Positions 26,923 to 35,993 of a stretch of 64,000 nt of DNA are shown piece by piece. The notes under the pieces are model-generated. The model was not told the DNA's origin and did no database searches. It was given only the letters and a program-made list of their open reading frames with translations. The stretch spans positions 1-64,000 of the forward strand of contig CALSPX010000014.1 in the NCBI GenBank assembly GCA_943788345.1, written 5' to 3'. Position 1 is the stretch's first letter. Every line of letters starts with the position of its first letter. The translations under genes were made by a program, and so were the position numbers. This stretch comes from Ascidiaceihabitans sp023955215 (lineage in GTDB: Bacteria > Pseudomonadota > Alphaproteobacteria > Rhodobacterales > Rhodobacteraceae).

Positions 26923-27581
26923 TGCTTTTCGCTGCGGGCTTTGGCACGCGGATGAAACATTTGACCGCCCATCAACCCAAACCATTGGTTCAGGTTGGAG
27001 GTAAGGCGCTGATTGATCACTCAATCGATTTGGCCCGCGCAATCACCCCCAAAAACATTGTCGCAAACCTACATTACCTTCCTCATATGTTGAACCATCA
27101 TCTGAATGGAACAGAGGTTCAGACCATCACCGAAACACCTGATGTATTGGAAACCGGCGGAGGGTTGCGCAATGCCCTGCCTCTCCTTGGAACCAATCCG
27201 GTATTTACCATGAATACAGACGCTATTTGGAAAGGGGCCAATCCTTTGCAACAGGCTTTGGACGTTTGGGACCCGATTGAAATGGATGCTCTGTTGGTAT
27301 GTGTCCCTGTCGCGCAAACTGTTGGTTATTCTGGTGATGGCGATTTCACAATTGCATCCGATGGCCGCCTGACGCGCGGTTCGGGTGCTGTTTATGGCGG
27401 CATCCAGATCATCAAAACCGACCTTCTCAAAACGATCAAAGAACCATCGTTCTCATTGAACGTCATTTGGAACAAAATGCTAAAGAACAATCGTCTTTTT
27501 GGGATTTCGTATGACGGCAACTGGTGCGACGTTGGGCACCCTGAAGGCATCGCACAGGCAGAAGAGATGATGAATGTTTGA
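26898..27581 (+). CDS. murU: N-acetylmuramate alpha-1-phosphate uridylyltransferase MurU
   Basis: A 227-residue nucleotidyltransferase with the signature LFAAGFGTRMKHLT at the N-terminus and KPLVQVGGKALIDHSID after it. MurU converts MurNAc-1-phosphate to UDP-MurNAc in cell-wall recycling, using the product of AmgK. It overlaps the amgK end by 25 bp and the addB start by 8 bp. An ATG at 26922 (TAATG with the amgK stop) is a possible shorter start. Confidence 0.9.
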   Translation: MRDRSTSVMLFAAGFGTRMKHLTAHQPKPLVQVGGKALIDHSIDLARAITPKNIVANLHYLPHMLNHHLNGTEVQTITETPDVLETGGGLRNALPLLGTNPVFTMNTDAIWKGANPLQQALDVWDPIEMDALLVCVPVAQTVGYSGDGDFTIASDGRLTRGSGAVYGGIQIIKTDLLKTIKEPSFSLNVIWNKMLKNNRLFGISYDGNWCDVGHPEGIAQAEEMMNV

Positions 27582-30531
27582 TCCCCAAAACCCTTCGCAT
27601 CTGTTTGGCATCCCCAACGGCGTAGATTTTCCAAGATCGCTGGTGAATGGCCTGATCAAACGGATGGATGGCCGCCCACCCCATGAGATGGCGCAGGTCG
27701 AAATCATCGTAAACACCCGTCGTATGGCACGCCGTATGCGGGATTTGTTTGATGCGGGCCCTGCCCTTTTATTGCCGCGTATTCGGATGCTGAACGAGAT
27801 CGAGGATCTACTGCCAGACCTTGATGTACCTAAATCCAATTCCGCACTTAAGCGTCGTTTAGAATTGGTACAGCTTGTCGCCAATCTGTTGGAACGCGAG
27901 CAAAGCTTTGCCGCGCGCGCATCGCTTTATGGCCTTGCTGACAGCCTTGCCACTTTGATGGACGAGATGCAGGGCGAAGGTGTTTCTGCTGAAGCCATTG
28001 CGAACCTTGATGTCACGGATCAATCGGGCCACTGGGAGCGCGCGAAGACGTTCATCAATATTGCGCAATCCTACATCGATTTGTCCCAAGACACGCCCGA
28101 CACCGAAGCGCGCCAAAGGATCATTGTGCAAAATTTGGTTGAGCGTTGGGAACACACCCCGCCAAAGCATCCCATTATCCTTGCGGGTTCAACAGGATCA
28201 CGCGGCACGACATTGATGCTGATGCAAGCCATCGCAAGACTACCAAATGGTGCTGTTATCCTGCCCGGTTTTGATTTTGATATGCCAACAGATGTGTGGA
28301 CCAGCTTGTCTGACGCGATGCTATCGGAAGACCACCCGCAGTTCCGTTTTCACAAACTGCTACTGTCGTTGGAAAAGTCGTCAGATGACGTGGTCCCATG
28401 GGCCGATGACGCGCCTGCCGCCCCTGCCCGTAATAAGCTGGTCTCCCTTGCTCTACGCCCAGCGCCTGTCACAGATGCGTGGTTGTCTGAAGGTCCGCAT
28501 TTAACTGGTATTGCTGAAGGGTTGAAAGGCGTCACGCTGTTACAAGCTGAAACGCCACGCGATGAAGCGTTGGCCATTGCGATGCGCCTGCGCAAGGCAG
28601 CTGAAGACGGCCAAACAGCGGCACTTATTACGCCTGATCGAATGCTAACGCGACAAGTGTCAGCGGCACTGGATCGTTGGGAAATCCTGCCAGATGACAG
28701 TGCGGGTTCACCGCTACATCTTTCCCCTCCCGGGCGGTTTCTGCGCCATGTAGGTGGGTTGTTTTCCCGTTTGTTAGATACTGAATCCTTGCTGACATTG
28801 CTAAAACATCCGATGACCCACAGCGGTGATGATCGCGGATTACACCAATTAAACACTCAACGGATCGAACTGCGCATTCGCCGTGATGGGCTGCCTTATC
28901 CCACTGCTGAAGGGGTGTCAGAGGTCGCGCAAAAAGCAGCCGCCAAACTAGACCCGCCAACCACACTCACCAATTGGGCAAATTGGGTTGGCCAGACGTT
29001 TTGCAATCTGCATTTCGCAGGCGACCGCACCTTGGCCGATTGGACCGCCCTTCACATCCAAGTAGCCGAAGCGATAGCATCAGGCCCTATGGGCGAAACT
29101 ACGGGTGAACTGTGGTTGAAATCTGCAGGTCAAAAGGCCCGCAAAGTGATGGACACCCTGACAGAACACGGGGAGTATGGTGGCGAAATGTCCGCCTCTG
29201 ACTACGTTGATCTGGTGGGTGCCTTGCTATCAGGCGAAGAAGTGCGCGACCGCGACGCGCCTCATCCAAACATCATGATTTGGGGTACCCTTGAAGCCCG
29301 TGTTCAAGGGGCTGATTTGGTCATTTTGGGCGGGTTGAATGAGGGCACATGGCCCGAAGCCCCCAAACCCGATCCGTGGTTGAACCGCGCCCTGCGCAAT
29401 CAGGCGGGTTTGCTGCTGCCCGAGCGGCGCATTGGTCTGTCTGCACACGATTTTCAACAGGCCGTTGCCGCAGAAGAGGTCTGGATCACGCGGTCTGTAC
29501 GGTCTGACGATGCAGAAACTGTACCCTCACGCTGGCTAAACCGCTTGCAGAACTTGTTGGGCGGCTTGCCCACACTTGATGGGCCTGAAGTGTTGAAGGA
29601 AATGATCGCGAAAGGCGATGAATGGTTGGCCAAGACTAAAGTGCTAGAGAAACCTACAACCGTTGATCGTGCCCATCGCCCTTCCCCGCGTCCACCAATC
29701 GCTGCGCGCCCACATGCCCTGTCCGTGACAGAGATCAAGCGCCTGATCCGCGACCCCTACGCAGTTTATGCCAAGCACACATTGAAACTGCGTGCCCTGA
29801 ATCCAATCGTACAATCCCCAGACGCACCTATGCGCGGTATCTTGATCCACTCCGTTATGGAGGTGTTCGTTAAGGACATAATGGCAGATCCGTCTTTGCT
29901 AACCTCAACACACTTGATGAAAGTCGCGACAGACGTGCTGGGCCGCGACGTGCCTTGGCCTGCGACCCGTGCGCTTTGGTTGGCAAAGCTATCGCGCGTG
30001 ACAGATTGGTTTGTCGCCAGAGAGGCAGAGCGCCAAGCCCGTAGCACACCAATTGCGTTTGAAAAGCAGGCCAAGGGTGTCATGAGTATGCCCAAACTAG
30101 ACTTCACCCTTACCGGATATGCGGATCGGATTGACCAAACCGGTCCCGATAGCGTTGCGATTTTTGACTACAAAACCGGGACACCCCCGACTGAAAAACA
30201 GCAGGCCAAGTTCGACAAACAATTGCTGATCGAAGCGGCAATGATGGAACAAGGTAGCTTTAAACATGTGGGTGTGAACACGGTGACGGAAGCTGTGTTT
30301 ATCGGTCTGGGAAGCAAGCCTGTTGAGGTGCGCGCCCCATTGCAAAAAGAACCTCCTGCTAAGGTGTTGGATGAACTCGCGCAATTGATCCGCGCCTACT
30401 TGTCCATTGAGCAGGGTTTTACCTCGCAACGCACAATCCAAAGCGAACGGGAGCGCGGTGATTACGATCACCTTGCGCGGTTTGGGGAATGGGACGGCAC
30501 CGATATTCCTGTGCCAGAGGATCTGACATGA
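27574..30531 (+). CDS. addB: Double-strand break repair nuclease subunit AddB
   Basis: A 985-residue alphaproteobacterial AddB, partner of AddA in resection of double-strand breaks for RecA-dependent repair. It has the inactivated helicase-like body (NTRRMARRMRDLF; LAGSTGSRGTTLMLMQAIAR), the conserved WGTLEARVQGADLVILGGLNEGTWP segment and a C-terminal nuclease with IFDYKTGTPP (about residue 862). I see no C-terminal cysteine cluster for the iron-sulfur centre present in Bacillus AddB, as usual in this group. Its stop overlaps the addA start. Confidence 0.95.
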   Translation: MFDPQNPSHLFGIPNGVDFPRSLVNGLIKRMDGRPPHEMAQVEIIVNTRRMARRMRDLFDAGPALLLPRIRMLNEIEDLLPDLDVPKSNSALKRRLELVQLVANLLEREQSFAARASLYGLADSLATLMDEMQGEGVSAEAIANLDVTDQSGHWERAKTFINIAQSYIDLSQDTPDTEARQRIIVQNLVERWEHTPPKHPIILAGSTGSRGTTLMLMQAIARLPNGAVILPGFDFDMPTDVWTSLSDAMLSEDHPQFRFHKLLLSLEKSSDDVVPWADDAPAAPARNKLVSLALRPAPVTDAWLSEGPHLTGIAEGLKGVTLLQAETPRDEALAIAMRLRKAAEDGQTAALITPDRMLTRQVSAALDRWEILPDDSAGSPLHLSPPGRFLRHVGGLFSRLLDTESLLTLLKHPMTHSGDDRGLHQLNTQRIELRIRRDGLPYPTAEGVSEVAQKAAAKLDPPTTLTNWANWVGQTFCNLHFAGDRTLADWTALHIQVAEAIASGPMGETTGELWLKSAGQKARKVMDTLTEHGEYGGEMSASDYVDLVGALLSGEEVRDRDAPHPNIMIWGTLEARVQGADLVILGGLNEGTWPEAPKPDPWLNRALRNQAGLLLPERRIGLSAHDFQQAVAAEEVWITRSVRSDDAETVPSRWLNRLQNLLGGLPTLDGPEVLKEMIAKGDEWLAKTKVLEKPTTVDRAHRPSPRPPIAARPHALSVTEIKRLIRDPYAVYAKHTLKLRALNPIVQSPDAPMRGILIHSVMEVFVKDIMADPSLLTSTHLMKVATDVLGRDVPWPATRALWLAKLSRVTDWFVAREAERQARSTPIAFEKQAKGVMSMPKLDFTLTGYADRIDQTGPDSVAIFDYKTGTPPTEKQQAKFDKQLLIEAAMMEQGSFKHVGVNTVTEAVFIGLGSKPVEVRAPLQKEPPAKVLDELAQLIRAYLSIEQGFTSQRTIQSERERGDYDHLARFGEWDGTDIPVPEDLT

Positions 30532-33500
30532 TGACACCGAATGAAGCTACGCGCCGCCAATTGGCCGCGGCAGACCCAACCACGTCTACATGGCTTGCAG
30601 CCAACGCAGGTTCAGGCAAGACCCGCGTTCTGACGGACCGCGTGGCCCGCCTGCTTTTGGACCAAGTCCAGCCGCAACATATCCTGTGCCTGACCTACAC
30701 AAAGGCCGCCGCTTCAGAGATGCAAAACCGTCTGTTCAAACGCCTGGGCGATTGGGCCATGTTGCCAGATGCAGAATTGCGCCATGCCCTGACCGAATTA
30801 GGTGTCCGTCACAATCCGGATGGCGATCAATTGCGCGATGCACGCACGTTGTTTGCCCGTGCGATTGAAACCCCCGGTGGATTGAAAATCCAAACCATTC
30901 ACTCATTCTGCGCCTCACTTCTGCGCCGCTTTCCGTTGGAAGCCGACGTAAGCCCACAATTCAAAGAGATCGAAGAACGCGCGGCTGATATGCTGCGCGG
31001 TGAGATCGTGGATATGATGGCAGACGGACCAGAAGCTAGATTGGTTGCAGCACTTGCCAACCAATACTCAGGCGAAGATTTCTTACGATTGACCCAAGAA
31101 ATTGTGGGCCACCGTGCTGCATTTGCAAATCCATTAGCTTGGGATGATTGCCTTGCGCTGTTTGGTCAAGCCACGGGATTGGACGAGGCAGGGATTGAAG
31201 GGTTGGCGTTTCAAGGTGGTGAACGGCAGCTGCTGGATCAACTGATCCCAGTTTTGACCTCCAAAGGTGGCAATGACGGTAAGGCTGGTGAAAAGCTGAA
31301 GATGTTGGGCACATTGTCCCTTAAATCTTTGCCCATTTTGGAAAGTGTTTTTCTAACTGGTGTCAGTTCCAAAAACCCATTTTCTGCCAAATTAGGGACG
31401 TTTCCGACCAAAGCGACCCAAGGCAATGTTGAAGCATTGATGCCTCAATTAGAGGCATTCATGCTGCGGATCGAAGATACGCGAGATAGGCGTTTGGCCC
31501 TTCAGTCTGCGCGTCGAACACAGGTTTTACACGACTTTGCCCATGCCTTTGTTGGGAAATACGAACAGGCCAAACTGGTACGCGGCTGGTTGGACTTTGA
31601 CGATCTGATCCTAAAGGCACGGAACCTTTTGAATGATGAAAAAGTGGCGGCGTGGGTGTTGTTCCGCATTGATGGCGGGATCGACCACATTCTTGTGGAT
31701 GAGGCACAAGACACCAGCCCGGACCAGTGGGATGTGATCCGCAAACTGGCCGAGGAGTTCTCAAGCGGGGATGGTGCACGCGAAGATGTCAAACGCACCT
31801 TGTTTGTTGTTGGAGATAAAAAACAGTCCATCTATTCATTCCAAGGGGCAGACCCACGTGAATTTGACCGGATGCAGAATGAGTTTAAGGAAAAGTTCGC
31901 AGCCATTGATGCGCCTTTCCAAGAAACAACATTGGATTTTTCTTTCCGTTCCTCTGCTGCGATTTTGCGTATGGTGGATCAGACCTTTGACAACAAAACC
32001 CAAGCTGGGTTTGTGCAGGATTCGAAGCACATCGCGTTTAAATCCGACCTGCCCGGTCGCGTAGATTTATGGCCTGTCATCGAACCAATAAAAGACGATG
32101 ATGAACGTGATTGGTTCGATCCGATTGATCGGCGCAGCGAGCAGCACCACACGGTGGTTTTGGCGGATCAAATTGCCCGCTCCATCGCCAAACTGATTAA
32201 CGACAAACACACTATCCCTGATGACGGACCAAAAGGTACAATAATCAAGCGCCCTATTACGGCCGGTGATTTTCTGATTCTTGTGCAACGCCGCTCTGCC
32301 CTATTTTCTGAGATTATTCGCGCCTGTAAGGTTCAGAAACTGGCCATAGCTGGTGCCGATCGACTAAAGGTTGGCGCTGAATTGGCGGTGCGTGACCTAG
32401 GTGCGTTGCTTTCCTTTTTGGCGACACCAGAAGACAGTCTATCGCTTGCCACCGTATTGAAATCCCCGCTGTTTGGGTGGAGTGAACAACAACTGTTCGA
32501 CGTGGCACATCGCAGAACCCAAGAGCACCTATGGCAAAACCTGCGTGATCGCGCAGATAATTTTCCAGATACGGTACCTGTTCTGCGAGATCTGCGTGAC
32601 AATGCTGATTTCTTGCGCCCTTACGATCTGATCGAACGTATTTTGACCCGCCACGATGGGCGGCGCAAATTGTTAGGGCGTTTGGGTACAGAGGCAGAAG
32701 ATGGCATTAATGCATTGCTGTCCCAAGCATTGGCTTATGAGCGCACAGCGGTTCCCAGCCTGACCGGGTTCATCGTCTGGATGAAGGCCGATGATCTGAA
32801 CATAAAACGTCAAATCGATAGCGCGTCAGACCAAATTCGTGTGATGACGGTGCATGGGTCAAAGGGCCTTGAGGCACCTATCGTAATTTTACCGGACACT
32901 GGCAAACGCAACATTCAGGTGAAAAGCGAAGTTATCAAAATGAGTGATGTGCCTGTTTGGAAAGCGCGAGATGGCGAAATGCCCAAGACAATGCAGGATG
33001 CATTGGAAGAGATGAAAGACGCCCAGCGCAATGAACAACTGCGCCTGCTTTATGTGGCGTTGAGCCGCGCAGAGAAATGGCTGATCGTGGCCGCGGCAGG
33101 TGATTTAGGTAAGAGCGAACCGTCATGGTACCACACTGTTCAGGGCGCGATGGAACATGCCGGTGCGGTGGATGTGTCCATGCCCGAAGTTGGCCCGATC
33201 CTGCGGGTTGAACACGGCGACTGGGATGCCCCAGATTTTAAACAAAAGATGATAACTTCGACAAATGCTCCTGTATTAGAGACGCTTTATACTCAAAAAT
33301 CTGCCGACCCTGTTGAGGCAACCAGAACCCTTTCACCTTCTGATCTGGGCGGTGCCAAAGCCCTTGCAGGTGAGTTGGGAATGGATGAGGATACCGCCCT
33401 TTCATACGGTAGTTTGGTGCACTGGCATCTAGAACACCCGCATAAATCCACTGAACGGGATTTTGGGTTGTCAGACATCTTGCGAACCCAAGCGAAGGCC

Positions 33501-33869
33501 GAAGCGGTCGCAGTTTTGAATAAGCCCGAATTGGCCCATGTCTTTGCACCTGACACTTTGGCTGAAGTTTCGATCACGGCCCCCATCGGATCGCAGCGCA
33601 TTCATGGAACGATTGACCGTTTGTTGATCACAGACAATAAGATCACCGCGATCGATTTCAAAACCAACCGCGCCATTCCACATTCAGCTGAGAATTGCCC
33701 AATTGGTTTGCTTCGCCAAATGGGTGCCTATGCCCGCGCGTTGTGCGAAATATATCCCGACCATCAGATCGAAACCGCTATATTGTGGACCAACACACAA
33801 AGCTTAATGCCTTTAACACACGATCTTGTGTCTCAGGCGCTAAAGACATCAACATATCTTGACCTTTGA
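30528..33869 (+). CDS. addA: Double-strand break repair helicase-nuclease AddA
   Basis: A 1113-residue UvrD-like helicase with Walker A AANAGSGKTRVLTDR (about 21-35), CLTYTKAAASEM, Walker B ILVDEAQDTSPDQW (about 389), VVGDKKQSIYSFQGADP, VMTVHGSKGLEAPIVILPD (about 770) and LLYVALSRAEKWL, then a RecB-type nuclease with ITAIDFKTNR near residue 1045. ATG at 30528 or the adjacent 30531 overlaps the addB stop; the longer frame from 30489 is inside addB and rejected. Confidence 0.96.
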   Translation: MMTPNEATRRQLAAADPTTSTWLAANAGSGKTRVLTDRVARLLLDQVQPQHILCLTYTKAAASEMQNRLFKRLGDWAMLPDAELRHALTELGVRHNPDGDQLRDARTLFARAIETPGGLKIQTIHSFCASLLRRFPLEADVSPQFKEIEERAADMLRGEIVDMMADGPEARLVAALANQYSGEDFLRLTQEIVGHRAAFANPLAWDDCLALFGQATGLDEAGIEGLAFQGGERQLLDQLIPVLTSKGGNDGKAGEKLKMLGTLSLKSLPILESVFLTGVSSKNPFSAKLGTFPTKATQGNVEALMPQLEAFMLRIEDTRDRRLALQSARRTQVLHDFAHAFVGKYEQAKLVRGWLDFDDLILKARNLLNDEKVAAWVLFRIDGGIDHILVDEAQDTSPDQWDVIRKLAEEFSSGDGAREDVKRTLFVVGDKKQSIYSFQGADPREFDRMQNEFKEKFAAIDAPFQETTLDFSFRSSAAILRMVDQTFDNKTQAGFVQDSKHIAFKSDLPGRVDLWPVIEPIKDDDERDWFDPIDRRSEQHHTVVLADQIARSIAKLINDKHTIPDDGPKGTIIKRPITAGDFLILVQRRSALFSEIIRACKVQKLAIAGADRLKVGAELAVRDLGALLSFLATPEDSLSLATVLKSPLFGWSEQQLFDVAHRRTQEHLWQNLRDRADNFPDTVPVLRDLRDNADFLRPYDLIERILTRHDGRRKLLGRLGTEAEDGINALLSQALAYERTAVPSLTGFIVWMKADDLNIKRQIDSASDQIRVMTVHGSKGLEAPIVILPDTGKRNIQVKSEVIKMSDVPVWKARDGEMPKTMQDALEEMKDAQRNEQLRLLYVALSRAEKWLIVAAAGDLGKSEPSWYHTVQGAMEHAGAVDVSMPEVGPILRVEHGDWDAPDFKQKMITSTNAPVLETLYTQKSADPVEATRTLSPSDLGGAKALAGELGMDEDTALSYGSLVHWHLEHPHKSTERDFGLSDILRTQAKAEAVAVLNKPELAHVFAPDTLAEVSITAPIGSQRIHGTIDRLLITDNKITAIDFKTNRAIPHSAENCPIGLLRQMGAYARALCEIYPDHQIETAILWTNTQSLMPLTHDLVSQALKTSTYLDL

Positions 33870-33923
33870 ACACTGGGTACATAGGTTCCCAACCAACAAA
33901 TTAGCCCCTTGAGGAGAAGCCAA

Positions 33924-34244
33924 ATGGCAACCGTTGCAGTATCAGACGCACAATTCGAAGCAGAAGTCACAAATTCAGACATCCCAGTTGTTGTTGATTT
34001 TTGGGCAGAATGGTGTGGCCCTTGTAAACAAATCGGCCCGTCACTCGAAGAATTGTCTGAAGAGCTGGGTGGCAAGGTCAAAATTGTCAAAGTCGACGTA
34101 GATAGCAATCCAAATTCAGCTGCTAAAATGGGTGTCCGTGGCATCCCTGCTCTGTTCGTCATCAAAGACGGCCAAGTTGTAGCAAACATGGCAGGCGCAA
34201 AACCGAAGGCTGCGTTGAAAAGCTGGATCGAAGAGTCAATCTAA
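33924..34244 (+). CDS. trxA: Thioredoxin 1
   Basis: A 106-residue thioredoxin with the active site WAEWCGPCKQIGPSLEELS and the cis-Pro segment VRGIPALFVIKDG. It is a general cytoplasmic disulfide reductase serving ribonucleotide reductase and the Msr enzymes. GAGGAG lies 9 nt before ATG 33924; the frame opens at 33909 but without such a site. It is followed by a strong terminator. Confidence 0.97.
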   Translation: MATVAVSDAQFEAEVTNSDIPVVVDFWAEWCGPCKQIGPSLEELSEELGGKVKIVKVDVDSNPNSAAKMGVRGIPALFVIKDGQVVANMAGAKPKAALKSWIEESI

Positions 34245-34266
34245 GACCGCACAACATTGATTTCAG

Positions 34267-34304
34267 AATAGCGCGTCAGGTAAATGCTTGGCGCGCTATT
34301 TTTT
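34267..34304 (+). terminator. Rho-independent terminator after trxA
   Basis: AATAGCGCG (34267-34275) pairs with CGCGCTATT (34292-34300), followed by a run ending in six T. The stem is 9 bp and the loop 16 bases. The loop contains the stop codon of the convergent kinase-like gene at 34276-34278, so the terminator overlaps that gene's 3' end. Confidence 0.8.
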
Positions 34305-35292
34305 CGATCCGCGCAAAGCGAACAGATCTTTGAACATTAACCCCACCGGACAATCGGTTCCAATCTGTCAAAACCTGCGTCTTCATTAGGAACTTGACCG
34401 TCGGATCGTTAGAGTTGATGAAATCATACCCCTCCCAGAAGGCATCCATCATATCAGGTGGCAACACATGTCCTGCAGGCAGTGCATCAACATCTCCGAC
34501 AAATTGCATGTAGCTAAGCAAGAACCGTGAGATATCATAGGCCACAGGCGCATCACTTTTGCCCATGAAATCAAACCCTGTTGTCGCATGATCTGACATC
34601 AAAAGGTTATGCGCGTTCAGATCCCCATGTTTGGCGGACACCTTGCCAATATAGCCTTCGGCAGATCCAACATCACTGGTCAGTTTCTTCGCCAATTCAA
34701 TAAACTTTTTCTGACCGTGAATTTTTCGTTCACCACATTCCATTTGATTTACAAGATGCAACATATGGCGTGCCATGAATTTAGGCTGAAACGCGCGTTC
34801 TTCTTTGAAGGTGCCAGCGTGGTAGGCCGCAATCCATGCCCCCGCTTTACGCAAAAGTGGACCATGATCCTCAGCCCCGCGACACAGGTCTAAAAATGTA
34901 GTGCCATGCGAAAATTCCATAAGGTAGGCTTGTTGCGCCACATCTTGCGCTAACACTTTTGGGACAGCAACATCATCGCGATTTGCCAAGGCGTTGTATG
35001 CTTGTTGATGGGCCGCCAATATTTGCGGAAATTCGGCTGGATCTGAAGGTAAAAATGCATGTTTAAAGATGACAGAAGTCACCTCGTCACCATCATAACG
35101 TTGGACTATATGTAAACGATTTTCTTCGTTTTTGATCCACTCGGTGCCACAGGAATAAACACCACCATCAAGGCCAGCATGTGCTGCAAGAGTCGAAAAG
35201 CATTGGGATGCAGAAGCGCGAAGACCATCTATTTTAGGCACATCGTCCTCTTTTTCCGTTTCCAACTTGCGAAACAGGCTGACAGTTTTCAT
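34276..35292 (-). CDS. Phosphotransferase (aminoglycoside/choline kinase fold)
   Basis: A 338-residue protein with a protein-kinase-like fold. The catalytic loop is KHGDLNAHNLLMSD (about 222-235) and the metal-binding segment is TGFDFMGKSDAPVAYDISRF. The N-terminal lobe has VIFKHAF as a possible ATP-binding lysine. The substrate is not recognisable; sugar, choline or lipid headgroup kinases are possible. The start lies only 26 bp from the hslV start on the other strand. GTG at codon 18 is a possible later start. Confidence 0.75.
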   Translation of the reverse strand: MKTVSLFRKLETEKEDDVPKIDGLRASASQCFSTLAAHAGLDGGVYSCGTEWIKNEENRLHIVQRYDGDEVTSVIFKHAFLPSDPAEFPQILAAHQQAYNALANRDDVAVPKVLAQDVAQQAYLMEFSHGTTFLDLCRGAEDHGPLLRKAGAWIAAYHAGTFKEERAFQPKFMARHMLHLVNQMECGERKIHGQKKFIELAKKLTSDVGSAEGYIGKVSAKHGDLNAHNLLMSDHATTGFDFMGKSDAPVAYDISRFLLSYMQFVGDVDALPAGHVLPPDMMDAFWEGYDFINSNDPTVKFLMKTQVLTDWNRLSGGVNVQRSVRFARIEKIARQAFT

Positions 35293-35294
35293 AT
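35266..35294 (+). promoter_or_regulatory. Candidate heat-shock (RpoH) promoter for hslVU
   Basis: CTTGCGA at 35266-35272, 14 bases, then TTTCATAT at 35287-35294, resembling the RpoH consensus CTTG-N3, about 14 bases, CCCCATNT (three C positions not matched). It falls inside the 5' end of the divergent kinase-like gene because the gap between the two start codons is only 26 bp. Confidence 0.35.
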
Positions 35295-35318
35295 ACTATC
35301 ACAATAGGAGTAAACATC

Positions 35319-35882
35319 ATGGCTACGAACGAATTCCCCGGTTGGCATGGAACCACAATCATCGGCGTAAAAAAAGACGGTAAAGTTGTGATTGCAGGCG
35401 ATGGTCAAGTGTCATTGGGACAAACCGTTATCAAAGGCACTGCGCGTAAAGTGCGCCGCTTGTCCCCAGGTGGATTTGATGTTGTTGCTGGATTTGCAGG
35501 ATCAACCGCCGATGCGTTTACGCTGCTGGAACGGTTAGAGGCCAAACTAGAAGCGACACCGGGCCAATTGGCGCGCGCCTCTGTTGAGTTGGCCAAAGAC
35601 TGGCGCACCGACAAGTATTTGCAAAAGCTCGAAGCCATGTTGATTGTTACGGATGGAACTGAGTTGTTCGTGATTACCGGCGCTGGTGATGTCCTTGAGC
35701 CAGAACACAATGTGGCGGCGATCGGATCAGGTGGTAACTTTGCCTTGGCCGCAGCGCGTGGATTGATGGACAGTGATCGTAACGCAGAACAGATCGCGCG
35801 TGATGCGATGGCGATTGCCGCTGATATCTGTGTTTATACCAACGGTAAACTGACGGTTGAGGCCATTAAGGCGAAATCTTGA
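35319..35882 (+). CDS. hslV: ATP-dependent protease proteolytic subunit HslV
   Basis: A 187-residue HslV. The N-terminal peptide MATNEFPGWHG is expected to be removed to expose the catalytic Thr in TTIIGVKKDGKVVIAGDGQVSLG-type sequence (residue 12). HslV forms the double-hexamer proteolytic core of the HslUV complex, which degrades misfolded and regulatory proteins after heat shock. AGGAG precedes the ATG. hslU follows after 111 bp. Confidence 0.96.
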   Translation: MATNEFPGWHGTTIIGVKKDGKVVIAGDGQVSLGQTVIKGTARKVRRLSPGGFDVVAGFAGSTADAFTLLERLEAKLEATPGQLARASVELAKDWRTDKYLQKLEAMLIVTDGTELFVITGAGDVLEPEHNVAAIGSGGNFALAAARGLMDSDRNAEQIARDAMAIAADICVYTNGKLTVEAIKAKS

Positions 35883-35993
35883 TCACCCAAGTTTTACCGT
35901 AACAGGCCTTAGACATATCGTACTGCGTTCTTGGTTGTGTTTCGATGACCAGCGCTTACATAAATTAACAATCTTTCAACGCAGGATGCCCCT

